Origin: Caulobacter soli
Lineage (GTDB): Bacteria; Pseudomonadota; Alphaproteobacteria; Caulobacterales; Caulobacteraceae
Assembly: GCF_011045195.1 (NCBI RefSeq)
Contig: NZ_CP049200.1
Coordinates: 248,001-312,000, forward strand
Direction: 5' to 3'
DNA: 64,000 bases
Both the position numbers and the translations under genes were made by a program. Under the pieces are notes generated by a model, which worked only from the letters and a program-made list of their open reading frames with translations, was not told where the DNA came from and ran no database searches. Shown piece after piece: positions 52,572 to 61,358 of this stretch (positions are counted from its first letter, which is position 1; each line of letters starts with the position of its first letter).

Positions 52572-54206
52572 CTAGAAGCCGGGCGGGCGTTCGGCCCAGA
52601 CGTCGAGTTGGTCTTCGAGGGCGCGGGCCACGGCCAGAATCTTGCCCTCTTCGAACAGGCGACCATGCAGGGTCAGGTTGGCGGTGACCCTGTGCTTTGG
52701 CCCTTGGGGATCCAGGGGCTGACCATACAGCGATCGGGTGGCGATTTCGCCAAAGCCCGTGCGCAAGGTCAGGCCCGGATGTCCCGTGAGGTTGGTCGCC
52801 AGCAAGAGATTGAAGTTGCCGTAGGCCGGCGCGAACAACAGGTCGACCTGAGCGAACAATCGATCCATAGCCGACATCAGCTGGTGGCGAAGGCGGTCCA
52901 ACTGGACATAGTCCACGGCCGAGGTCAGGCGAGCCTGGCGCCAAAGGTCGGGCCATCCGGAGATCAGCGCGCCCTCACCGTCGAGAACCAGATCCTCCAG
53001 CACCGCCGCCGACTCCACAAAGCATATGGCGGCCAGCAGCATGTAGGGAAATTCAGGGAGGACCACCTCCACAAGCTCCGCGCCAAGGGCGCGCATCGCT
53101 TCAAGCCCCTGCAGATGACCCGCCATCACCGGCGTGGCCGCCTCCGGCGCGTACCCGATCCGTTGGAACCAGTCCGGCGAATAGCCGATCTTGATCCCCG
53201 ACAGATCGATGTCGGCGTCGTAGGCGAAACCATGGTCGAAACTGGTCAACGACGATGGGTCGGGTCCCTTGATCGCCGCCAGGACCAGAGCGGCGTCTTC
53301 CACCCGGCGGCACAGCGGACCAATGCGAGCGAGCGAGGGCGCCATGGGCATGTCGCCCTTGCTTGGAATTCGACCGAAGGTCGCGCGCAGTCCCACAACC
53401 CCGCAGCGGTCCGCGGGATTCAGGATCGAGCCCAGATGGTCGGTGCCGATCGCGAAGCCGCAAAGACCGGCGGCCACGGCCGCGGCCGAACCGGAGCTGG
53501 AGCCTCCAGCGGCTTCCTCGCGATTCCACGGATTCATGACGTCGCCCCCATACCAGGCCGAGCCATTGGCGAGTTCGCCGGTTCCCAGCTTGCCAAGAAG
53601 CACGGCTCCTGCGTCGCGCAGCATGGTCACGATGGTTGCGTCGCTCGTCGAAACCCTGTCGCGAAACAGCGCCGAACCCCAGCTCGTCGGGACGCCTTCG
53701 GTGTCGAACACGTCCTTTATGCCATACGGCACCCCGTGCAGGGGGCCGCGGCGGCGTCCTTGGGCCAACTCGGCGTCGCAGGCGTCGGCCTGGCCCAGGG
53801 CCAGGTCGGACGTGACCGTGATGTAGGAGGCCAGCAGGCCGTCGAGCCGAGCAATACGATCCAGATAGATTTCGGTTAGCCGGCGACTAGTGATCTGACC
53901 CCCCGCCAGCCAGTGAGAGAGGTGGACGACCGGCGCGAAGGCGATGTCCTGGTCGCTGAGCGGCAGGGCTGGCGCAGGGTCTTGCTTGAGCCGGACGTGA
54001 TCGGCCTGGACGGGGAAGTCGCGGCCCGGAAGGCGCGGGTCGAACCGACAAGCGGGTTGAGCGTGTTGATCCAGGGGAAGCGCGCGAAAAGCCGTCAGGC
54101 CGGCCAGCTGGGCTTCGAGCATTGGCACAAGCCGCTCCTGCGCGGCCGGCGGAATGTCGAGGCCGATGAGCTTCTGTGCTTCCTGGATCGTCTTCTGCGT
54201 GATCAT
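52572..54206 (-). CDS. Amidase-signature enzyme
   Basis: 544 aa from the ATG at 54206 (GGAG upstream). It belongs to the amidase signature family (GatA-like), with the catalytic Lys in PYGIKDVFDTEG and the cis-Ser in AGGSSSGSAAAVAAG. The nucleophile stretch reads AIGTDHLGSILNPA where the usual form is GTDTGGSIRIPA, so the oxyanion loop is altered while the Ser remains. It probably hydrolyses an aliphatic or aromatic amide. The TonB-dependent receptor upstream on the same strand suggests import of its substrate. Confidence 0.85.
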   Translation of the reverse strand: MITQKTIQEAQKLIGLDIPPAAQERLVPMLEAQLAGLTAFRALPLDQHAQPACRFDPRLPGRDFPVQADHVRLKQDPAPALPLSDQDIAFAPVVHLSHWLAGGQITSRRLTEIYLDRIARLDGLLASYITVTSDLALGQADACDAELAQGRRRGPLHGVPYGIKDVFDTEGVPTSWGSALFRDRVSTSDATIVTMLRDAGAVLLGKLGTGELANGSAWYGGDVMNPWNREEAAGGSSSGSAAAVAAGLCGFAIGTDHLGSILNPADRCGVVGLRATFGRIPSKGDMPMAPSLARIGPLCRRVEDAALVLAAIKGPDPSSLTSFDHGFAYDADIDLSGIKIGYSPDWFQRIGYAPEAATPVMAGHLQGLEAMRALGAELVEVVLPEFPYMLLAAICFVESAAVLEDLVLDGEGALISGWPDLWRQARLTSAVDYVQLDRLRHQLMSAMDRLFAQVDLLFAPAYGNFNLLLATNLTGHPGLTLRTGFGEIATRSLYGQPLDPQGPKHRVTANLTLHGRLFEEGKILAVARALEDQLDVWAERPPGF

Positions 54207-54373
54207 CGCTTGAGCTCCGCGTTGTGAACTGTGGGCCTGTCCTGACGCATCCGCCTTCAAAGCCGCGGCCGGGGCCGAAGGGGTTGGCGGATGTCGCGCC
54301 GCCGCCTGAACCCGGACGGCCAGGCTGAGACAGCCTGGCCGATGGGTCTTGCAACGGGTGTTCCAGTCCCCGA

Positions 54374-56653
54374 TCAGAAGTTCGCGGTGACGGACAGGAC
54401 GAAGGTGCGAGGCCGGCCGACATAGGCCGTGGTCGGGGCCGGCAGGGCCGGCGAGACCTTGTTGGTTACGATGGTGTCGTAGGTAAGCTTGTCGAAGACG
54501 TTCTCGACGCGGAGTTGAACGACGTAGCGTGAGAAGTTCACGCCGGCGCGCAGGTCAAGGGTGGCATACTCCGGAAGACGCACATTGGGATTAAGGAAGG
54601 CGCCCGGGTAGCTGCTGGGCATCTCCGATCGGTAACGAAGCGTGGCGCCGACGGTGCCGGTGACGTCGCCGGTCAACGGGATGTTCTGATCGGCGAAGGC
54701 CGCGGCGGTCCACTTGGCCGTGAGCGGCAGAGGGTCGCCGGCGGCAGCGCCGACCGATATGGCGGCCGCCGGATCGATCTGGCTGATGCGGGCGTTGGTG
54801 TAGCCGCCGTTGAACCCGATCGTAAGGTCGCGAAGGGGACGGGCGGCCACTTCCAGCTCCACCCCGTCGACCTTGGCCCTGCCGGCGTTGGCTTGGAAGA
54901 GCAGGCCGCCGAAGAGCGAGTTGAGCTGGATGTCCTTCCAGTCGATGCGGAAGGCCGCGAGGCTGGCGCTCAGCCGGCCGTCCAGGAAATTCCCCTTCAT
55001 CCCGGCCTCATAGTTCCAGACCGTATCGGGCCGGATCGTCGTCTGGGCGCCGGGGGGCAGGGGGCCGCCGCTGTCGTTCTGAGGGCCGCCCGGACGATAG
55101 CCGCTGGCCGCCCGAGCATAGAGGCTGATGGCCGAGGTGGGACGATAGCGGATCGTCGCCAGATAGGTGGTGGCCGAGTCGCTGAACTCGGCGTGCGTTT
55201 CGGATTTCGGCGCGAAAAACGCGATCCCGACCGGTTGGAAGTTGGTCTGGTCGTTGTGCGACCAGCGAACGCCGCCGGTGATGTCGAGATCGTCGGTCAG
55301 ATAGTAGGTGAAGTTGCCGAACGCCGCGTATTCCTTGTAGGTGCTGAACAGGCTGTTCTTGAGGAATATGTCCAAAGGTTTGGGCAGCGGCGCGCCCGTC
55401 GGGTCATTGGTTTCCAGGAGAGTGCCGTAGACGGACTTCTCGGACGTATAGAAGCCGCCGGCGACGAACTCGATCGCGCCAAGGCGCTTCGAGACGAAAC
55501 GCAGCTCCGCTGTCGATTTCTTGGTAGCGGGCGCCACGGTCCCCAACACCTGCATGTTCGTCAACGGAAGTCCGAAGGGCGGAGACGTCAGGACGCCCAG
55601 CAGCAATGGCCCGTAGGTGGTGGAATAGTCGGTATGAACGGTGGCACTGGAGTCGACGAAACTCCCCGTCGCGACGATCGCGCCCACATCGGTCTCGTAA
55701 TTCGCCGTGCCGGCGACGGTGCGATAGGTGATTTCGCTGCTTCCCGAACCGGGAAGGAAGCTCTCCTTGTACTCGCCCAGGGCGGGACGAGCGGTGTCCA
55801 TCACGTTGAGTTGCGAGGCGACCCCGTCGTTCTTGATGGATTGGTAGAAGGCGCTGGCGTCAAAGGTGAATCTGTCGGTGGGCTGCGCGCGCAGAGCGAG
55901 GCGTGCCCCACGGATCAAGGAGCCGTTGATGTCCTTGCCGCCCTGGACGTTGTCGATCCAGCCGGGAGCGTCCCGATAATAGGCCGAGGCGCGGATCGCC
56001 AGCTTGTCCTGCACCAAGGGAATATTGACCGCGCCGCGGACGCTCGAGCCTTCAGCGCCATGGGCGATCGCGACCCCTTCGACCTGGGCCATGCCCGAAT
56101 ACTGGGTCAGATCAGGCCGCTTGGTGACGACCCGGATCAGACCGCCGAGGCTGCTGGCCCCGTAGAGCGTGCCTTGCGGGCCTTTCATCACCTCCATGCG
56201 CTCGACGTCCACGAGGTCGGGCGAGGGGGTGGAGAACGAGGCGACGGAGCTGAAGCCGCTGGGCGTGTAGGTCGCTTCGTCGACGTAGAAGGCCGTCGTA
56301 TTGGTCGTCTGTTGCGGACCGGTGTTGAGGCCTCGCAGGATCACGGTTCCAATCCCCGGCGCGCCCAGCGAGCGCTGGCTTAGGCCTGGCACCAGGGGGG
56401 CGTAGTCGCGGAAATCGCGAACGCCCTGAGCCTTGATGGCGTCGGCCGAGAGGGTCGTCACGGCCGACGGCACGTCGCGCAATTTTTCCTCACGCTTGCT
56501 GGCGGTGACCACCAGTTCGGCGACGGTCTGCTCGTCGTTTGCCGCGGGCGGCGCCGTGGGTTGCGCCGACTGCGCCAACGCCTGCGGCGCGATGAACATG
56601 CTGGAGCCGAAAAGCAGCATCGCCAGCATTGGCTTATTAGGTTGGTTGACCAC
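54374..56653 (-). CDS. TonB-dependent receptor
   Basis: A 759-aa outer-membrane receptor from the GTG at 56653 (GGAGGAGGGA upstream). A signal peptide (MLAMLLFGSSMFIAPQALA) precedes the TonB box-like VAELVVTASKRE and the plug domain (DVPSAVTTLSADAIKAQGV). A beta-barrel follows and ends with the terminal aromatic LSVTANF required for assembly. Caulobacterales use many such receptors for uptake of polymers and aromatics. The same-strand amidase downstream and the fumarylacetoacetase opposite hint at an aromatic substrate. Confidence 0.93.
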   Translation of the reverse strand: MVNQPNKPMLAMLLFGSSMFIAPQALAQSAQPTAPPAANDEQTVAELVVTASKREEKLRDVPSAVTTLSADAIKAQGVRDFRDYAPLVPGLSQRSLGAPGIGTVILRGLNTGPQQTTNTTAFYVDEATYTPSGFSSVASFSTPSPDLVDVERMEVMKGPQGTLYGASSLGGLIRVVTKRPDLTQYSGMAQVEGVAIAHGAEGSSVRGAVNIPLVQDKLAIRASAYYRDAPGWIDNVQGGKDINGSLIRGARLALRAQPTDRFTFDASAFYQSIKNDGVASQLNVMDTARPALGEYKESFLPGSGSSEITYRTVAGTANYETDVGAIVATGSFVDSSATVHTDYSTTYGPLLLGVLTSPPFGLPLTNMQVLGTVAPATKKSTAELRFVSKRLGAIEFVAGGFYTSEKSVYGTLLETNDPTGAPLPKPLDIFLKNSLFSTYKEYAAFGNFTYYLTDDLDITGGVRWSHNDQTNFQPVGIAFFAPKSETHAEFSDSATTYLATIRYRPTSAISLYARAASGYRPGGPQNDSGGPLPPGAQTTIRPDTVWNYEAGMKGNFLDGRLSASLAAFRIDWKDIQLNSLFGGLLFQANAGRAKVDGVELEVAARPLRDLTIGFNGGYTNARISQIDPAAAISVGAAAGDPLPLTAKWTAAAFADQNIPLTGDVTGTVGATLRYRSEMPSSYPGAFLNPNVRLPEYATLDLRAGVNFSRYVVQLRVENVFDKLTYDTIVTNKVSPALPAPTTAYVGRPRTFVLSVTANF

Positions 56654-57403
56654 GAAAATCCCTCCTCCGCCCTAGCTTCTTGACCGCGAAGACCGGGAGG
56701 CGAGATGCCTCCGGGCTCGCGGCGAAATAGGTGTCGGAGCAGCCTCGTGGCGTAATGCCGTTATGTCAATACAGTTGTGTATCGGGATGAAGGATCCGCG
56801 ACGTAATTTTCTAAGTGTGTGTTTTTGCGGCATTGTTGGGGAGAAATTTAAGGTACCCAAGGTGGAAATCGTCAGTCCACACCATAAAGGCGTGGCCTGA
56901 GGCCTGGGCGTGCGCGCAACCTCGCGGTTGCCCTTCGTCGAGCGCGTCGAGGTCGCGGGCGGGCCGGTCAACGCTCCCTGGCCTGTGAAATTTTTGGAGC
57001 CCGGTCCATCCTTCGCGGCGCCGCGCGCCAAGCGTTTCGTCGCCAGTCCACGGACGCCCGAGCGGCGACATCGGGCGGCCAAACGTTTCGCCGCACCCGA
57101 AGTCGGCGGACGTATTCATCGGCCTTATAGTATCAAGTGACCGCATCAATTTGATCGTGGGTTGCGCCCCCGACACCCTGGCTTTGCAGCGCGCATCGGG
57201 AGAGGGGACTCACGGATCGACCCGGCGCTGGAGTGGATCCAAGCCGCCTACAGGGGTCATGCTTTTGTTGGTGTTCCTGGCGAGTTTTGGACCGTGGCGC
57301 ATTCCCGCGCAGCCTCGCCGCGCCCATCCCCGCCGCCGGCCCTTGGCCGATGGCGCCCAAGCCGTTCCACCGCCCGGCCCCGTAAACCCAAAAGGACGTT
57401 ATC
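56654..57403. other. Intergenic region between the TonB receptor and fahA
   Basis: About 750 bp without a supported gene. It holds the divergent promoters and one operator-like palindrome at 56769. Open frames here lack protein-like composition. Confidence 0.5.
56769..56782. promoter_or_regulatory. Palindrome ATACA-GTTG-TGTAT
   Basis: A 14-bp palindrome in an A/T-rich stretch about 115 bp upstream of the TonB-receptor start. It resembles the palindrome at 61155 in length and position relative to a gene, so it may be a TetR-type operator. Confidence 0.4.
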
Positions 57404-58696
57404 TTGTCTGTCGTCATCGATGAAACCCACGCTCCGGACCTGACATCCTGGGTCGCGAGCGCCGCCGGTCATCAACACTTCCCGATCCAGAACCTGCCCT
57501 ATGGCGTGTTCGCCCCTTCAGGCGGCCCAGAGCGCATCGGCGTGGCGATCGGCGAGGCGATCCTGGATCTGACGAGCGTGGGCCACCTGCTGCCGATCCA
57601 GGCGCGGGACCTGTTGGCCGAGCCCCGCCTCAACCGGCTGCTCGCCGCCCCGGCCGCGACGCGTCTGGAGCTGCGTCGCGCGATCTCGTCATTGCTGTCA
57701 CGCGCCGCCCATCGCGCCGATGTCGAGCCCCACCTTCATGCGGCCGGCGACAGCCGCATGCGCCTGCCGGCCCGGATCGGCGACTACACCGATTTCTACA
57801 CCGGCATCCATCATGCGACGAACGCCGGCCGTCTCTTTCGTCCCGACGACCCGCTTCCGCCCAACTATCGCTGGATGCCTATCGCCTATCACGGTCGAGC
57901 CTCGTCCATCCGGCCCAGCGGCCAGGCCGTCGTGCGTCCGACGATCCAGCGCGGCGGCTCGGGCGGCCCGGCCGTGGGGCCCAGCCGCGGACTCGACTAC
58001 GAAATGGAGATCGGCGTCTGGATCGGCGAGGGGAGCGCGTTGGGCGCCCCGATTCCGATCGCGCAGGCCGGCGGGCATATCGCCGGCTTGTGCCTGCTCA
58101 ATGACTGGTCGGCGCGCGACGCCCAGGCTTGGGAAGCCCAGCCGCTGGGACCGTTCCTGGCCAAGAACTTTCAGACCTCGATCTCGCCCTGGATCGTGAC
58201 GGCGGAGGCTCTGGCGCCGTTCCGGACCGCCCAGCCGCCGCGCTCGGAGGGCGAGCCGTCGCCGCTGCCCTATCTCTTCGACAGCGCCGACCAGACCGCG
58301 GGAGCCTTCGCCATCGAGCTGGTGGTGGAGCTGTCGTCGGCGGCGATGCGCCAAGCAGGCTTGCCTGCGCACCTGCTCAGCCGGGCTGACGCCAGCAACA
58401 TGTACTGGACCGCCGCCCAGATGATCGCCCACCACACCCTGGGGGGGTGTGATCTGCGAAGCGGCGATCTCCTGGGCACCGGCACCATCTCCGGGCCGAC
58501 GTCCGACAGCCTGGGTTGCCTTTTGGAGATCACCCGCGGCGGCCAAGCTCCGATCACGTTGCCGACGGGGGAAACGCGGGCTTTCCTGTCGGACGGCGAC
58601 GAGGTCGTCATGACCGCCAAGGCCCAAGCCGAAGGCTTTGTGACGATCGGCTTTGGCGAATGCCGGGGGACCGTCGCGTCGGCCCGCGCGGGCTAG
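57404..58696 (+). CDS. fahA: Fumarylacetoacetase
   Basis: 430 aa from the TTG at 57404 (AAAGGACG upstream). It is a full-length FAH: the N-terminal domain (IQNLPYGVFAP) is followed by DYTDFYTGIHHATNAG with the catalytic His, metal ligands in LDYEMEIGVWIG and the LCLLNDWSARDAQ segment, and the catalytic Lys in FLAKNFQTSISPW. It completes the tyrosine/homogentisate pathway, making fumarate and acetoacetate. No homogentisate dioxygenase gene is adjacent. Confidence 0.95.
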   Translation: MSVVIDETHAPDLTSWVASAAGHQHFPIQNLPYGVFAPSGGPERIGVAIGEAILDLTSVGHLLPIQARDLLAEPRLNRLLAAPAATRLELRRAISSLLSRAAHRADVEPHLHAAGDSRMRLPARIGDYTDFYTGIHHATNAGRLFRPDDPLPPNYRWMPIAYHGRASSIRPSGQAVVRPTIQRGGSGGPAVGPSRGLDYEMEIGVWIGEGSALGAPIPIAQAGGHIAGLCLLNDWSARDAQAWEAQPLGPFLAKNFQTSISPWIVTAEALAPFRTAQPPRSEGEPSPLPYLFDSADQTAGAFAIELVVELSSAAMRQAGLPAHLLSRADASNMYWTAAQMIAHHTLGGCDLRSGDLLGTGTISGPTSDSLGCLLEITRGGQAPITLPTGETRAFLSDGDEVVMTAKAQAEGFVTIGFGECRGTVASARAG

Positions 58697-58821
58697 GCGT
58701 CGAAAGCGACGAAGGGCGGCGCGTCAGCGGAGGGGCGACCCGTTAGGGGCGCAATCTCTCCGGCCGCGCGGAACGGGACTTTGAGCCAGAACGGCATGAA
58801 GGCGCTGCGCGGTCAGTGACG

Positions 58822-59412
58822 TCAAATCAAGAAGACCAAATATTCGACGCCCAGGCCGCCGGTCTCAAAGCAGGTCTTCTCCCATAGCTGGTAGCGAAGA
58901 CAATCGCCTGTCAGCAGGCCGTAGGCTTGTTCGCCAATGGTGACCGTCAACGCGCCCTGCAGGACGTAGAGGTGATGTTCCTGGCCCGGACGCGGCGCCT
59001 GATCGTAGGTGATCGTCTGGTTGGGCGCGATCGTGCAGCGGATTATTTCGCCTGAAAGCGTTTTGGCCGGTGGCGAGACCCCGCGGCGGACGAAGCCATG
59101 GGCGCTGTCGGTCCAGACGTTCTGAGCGTCCGCCGGCACGAGGGGCGCGAAGTCATCTTCGATCATCAGCATCAGGCGCGACATCGTTAGGTCGTAGACA
59201 CGGCAGAGTTTGGCCAGGGCGCTGGTGGTGGCGCTGACTTCTGCGTTCTCCAACCGTGAAAGCGTGCCGCGACTGACGCCGCTCGATATCGCCAACTCCT
59301 CCAGAGACCAGCCGCGCTCGACGCGAAGAGACCGCAGGCGACGGCCGATCTGCTCGTCCATGCTCGGTGGTTCGGGCGGAAGGGCGGCCGAACCGCCCGT
59401 CGGCTTGCTCAC
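58822..59412 (-). CDS. XRE-cupin regulator
   Basis: 196 aa. The GTG at 59412 overlaps the stop of the upstream GNAT gene (GTGA), which indicates translational coupling; an ATG at 59361 is an alternative. An HTH_XRE domain (IGRRLRSLRVERGWSLEELA, ISSGVSRGTLSRLENAEVSA) is followed by a C-terminal cupin (PRPGQEHHLYVLQGALTVTI, LTGDCLRYQLWEK). This is the SinR/PuuR-like XRE-cupin architecture, which senses small metabolites. Confidence 0.88.
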   Translation of the reverse strand: MSKPTGGSAALPPEPPSMDEQIGRRLRSLRVERGWSLEELAISSGVSRGTLSRLENAEVSATTSALAKLCRVYDLTMSRLMLMIEDDFAPLVPADAQNVWTDSAHGFVRRGVSPPAKTLSGEIIRCTIAPNQTITYDQAPRPGQEHHLYVLQGALTVTIGEQAYGLLTGDCLRYQLWEKTCFETGGLGVEYLVFLI

Positions 59413-59888
59413 CTCGAAACCATTGAGGCAGGCTCGAGCACTAAGGTCATGAAGACGCTGTTGGGGTCTTCCACATAGTCTCCGAACGGGTTGGTTTCGC
59501 CAAAGCCGTGCCGCCGATAGAGGGCGCGCGCGGGTTCGAAGAAGGGCCACGAGCCCGTTTCCAGACTCAGGCGCCGCATGTTCCTGTGTCGTGCGGCCTG
59601 GATGATATGACGTAGGATGGCGCCGCCGACCCCACGGCCTCGCTCGACCTGAGCGACATGCATGGACTTGATTTCGCCGTGGTCCGGCGAAATGCCTTTC
59701 AAGGCGCCAAGGCCCAGCAAACGCTCCCCGGCCCAGGCCGCCCAAACCTCGATGTCCAGCGACTTCAATCCAGAGGGGTTGAGGGCATGAGCGCTGCCGC
59801 GCGCGGTCTCGGCCGCAGCGGTCGCCACGTGATGCTCCAGCAGGGCGATCACGCGCGCATCATCAAGGTCAGCGGCGATGATTTTCAT
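59409..59888 (-). CDS. GNAT N-acetyltransferase
   Basis: 159 aa from the ATG at 59888, a small GNAT enzyme. SMHVAQVERGRGVGGAILRH holds the acetyl-CoA-binding RGxGxG motif, and ALYRRHGFGETNPFGDYVED the GNAT C-terminal signature. The stop overlaps the start of the XRE-cupin gene. XRE-cupin/GNAT pairs are common; the acetyl acceptor is unknown. The frame extends upstream to 59930 without good evidence. Confidence 0.88.
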   Translation of the reverse strand: MKIIAADLDDARVIALLEHHVATAAAETARGSAHALNPSGLKSLDIEVWAAWAGERLLGLGALKGISPDHGEIKSMHVAQVERGRGVGGAILRHIIQAARHRNMRRLSLETGSWPFFEPARALYRRHGFGETNPFGDYVEDPNSVFMTLVLEPASMVSR

Positions 59889-60025
59889 GCGCAGGGTTCG
59901 TTGGCGGCCACATACGGGAATATTTCCCATATGGGGGATTTCGCGTCAACGCACAGGCCATCGCCAAAACGTCGCCGCGGCGCCGTGTCGGCCGATCGAG
60001 ACTGTGATGATGGCGGACCGGGGAT

Positions 60026-60481
60026 TCAGGCGCCTGTCGTGATCTCCGGGACGGGAAAGCTGAAAATATGGCGCAGGCGGACGATCCTGGAGGCAATGCG
60101 CCAGCCGTCGGCGGTGCGAACGACCTTATCGTCGAACGCGACGATGGCGGACCAAGGCGCCTTGGCCGGCTCCTGGCCGACTTCCATGAGCGTCGAGCGG
60201 ACCGACGCCCCGTTCTGGTCGTCCAGATCAACGACGACTCCGGAACTGGTCTGGGCGAGGATTTCCTGACGCCCGACGCTCGCCCGGAACCCTTCTTCGA
60301 TGGCGGCGAGACCTTCAAACCGCAGGCCGATTGGCTCGGGCGCGAACCACGTCGCGTCGGGTAAGAAGACTTGCGGCAGCAGGGTCCAGTCTCGGAAGTT
60401 GATCGCCGCATGATAGAGGTCGAGCAACTGGCGGATCGCCGCCTTGTCGACAATCGTCGATGTTTCATCCCCTGACGTCAT
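60026..60481 (-). CDS. SnoaL-like (NTF2-fold) protein
   Basis: 151 aa from the ATG at 60481. A SnoaL_4/NTF2-like domain: DKAAIRQLLDLYHAAINFRD, FLPDATWFAPEP, and a C-terminal DGWRIASRIVRLRHIFSFP. Members bind or isomerize small hydrophobic ligands and often work in aromatic or polyketide pathways. Its start overlaps the end of the MerR gene, so the two are co-transcribed. Confidence 0.8.
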   Translation of the reverse strand: MTSGDETSTIVDKAAIRQLLDLYHAAINFRDWTLLPQVFLPDATWFAPEPIGLRFEGLAAIEEGFRASVGRQEILAQTSSGVVVDLDDQNGASVRSTLMEVGQEPAKAPWSAIVAFDDKVVRTADGWRIASRIVRLRHIFSFPVPEITTGA

Positions 60482-60914
60482 GTGGCTGGTCCTCACGGTT
60501 GAAGCGCGCCGGGCGCTGATTGTCGATGATGTCCGGGGCGGGGGTCTTCGCGTGCGGGCTGGGTTCCTGTTCCCATCGCTCCAGGCGGCCGGCCAAGGCG
60601 TCGCGCCGTTCGCCGAGCGCCGCCATGATGCGATCGATCTGTTCGAGCTTTCGCCGCATCAGGATCGCGCAATCGACGGGTGGCGCGCCGGAACCATCCT
60701 CCAGCGCCGCCAGCAGCTTGCGAAGTTCGCGGGTCGAGAAGCCGGAAGCGATGAAGTCGCGCACCCATTCGGCTTTCTCGATCTCCGGCGGTGAATAGGT
60801 CCGGTAACCGTTCGCCGCACGACGCGGAGCGATCAGGCCTTCAGCCTCGTAGTGCCGCAGCGTCCGCGTGCTGACGCCGAGATGATCGGCCGCCTCCTGT
60901 ATTTTCATGGTCAT
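60465..60914 (-). CDS. MerR-family regulator
   Basis: 149 aa from the ATG at 60914 (GAAGGAAG upstream). The ATG at 60908 also fits. The N-terminal MerR HTH reads MKIQEAADHLGVSTRTLRHY, YEAEGLIAPRR and NGYRTYSPPEIEK, followed by a helical C-terminal effector region (RRKLEQIDRIMAALGERRDA). One Cys (PPVDCAIL) is present; the metal-binding pattern of MerR is not evident. It overlaps the SnoaL-like gene downstream. Confidence 0.88.
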   Translation of the reverse strand: MTMKIQEAADHLGVSTRTLRHYEAEGLIAPRRAANGYRTYSPPEIEKAEWVRDFIASGFSTRELRKLLAALEDGSGAPPVDCAILMRRKLEQIDRIMAALGERRDALAGRLERWEQEPSPHAKTPAPDIIDNQRPARFNREDQPHDVRG

Positions 60915-61358
60915 CTTCCTTCGGGAGCGCTCGTAGCGCCTTCTCGCTAGTGTCAATGTCAAGGGCGGCTTCGGCGGCCCCGCGCGCGGCTGTCGAAGGC
61001 TCCGACCGAGGAGCCGAAATCTTGGAGCGGAGCTGACGCCAACCCAAGGACGGACTCCCGCCGATATGTGATCTGAGCGCAAATCCGCGACGGATTGCGC
61101 GCAACGCCGGCGCCGCCGGTTGCTTCGACCGACGGCGGTCGTCGCCAATTTGACTTTACATTATGTAAATATAATAGCTGAGCCCAACCCTTGGCGCGTT
61201 GGCTTTCCGCCGCGCATTCCGAGCATCGTGGGGAAAAGAGGATGGGCGCTTTCGCTGATCAAAGGTCTGGGCCGCGTCGATGGCGCGTCGGATTTGGTCG
61301 ATTGGCGAGGTTGGCCTTACGGGTTCTCTCCAGGCGCGGACCAGAAGATCGCGCGGTC
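60915..61358. other. Intergenic region upstream of the MBL-fold gene
   Basis: About 440 bp. It contains an A/T-rich patch with a perfect palindrome at 61155-61169. No gene is supported. Confidence 0.45.
61155..61169. promoter_or_regulatory. Perfect palindrome TTTACAT-T-ATGTAAA
   Basis: A 15-bp palindrome in an A/T-rich stretch about 190 bp upstream of the MBL-fold gene start. Likely operator for the TetR regulator encoded at 62911 or a similar one. Confidence 0.55.

Noticed and set aside
56811..57423. Small frames between the TonB receptor and fahA
   Set aside because: No ribosome sites and no protein-like composition; they overlap the promoter region.
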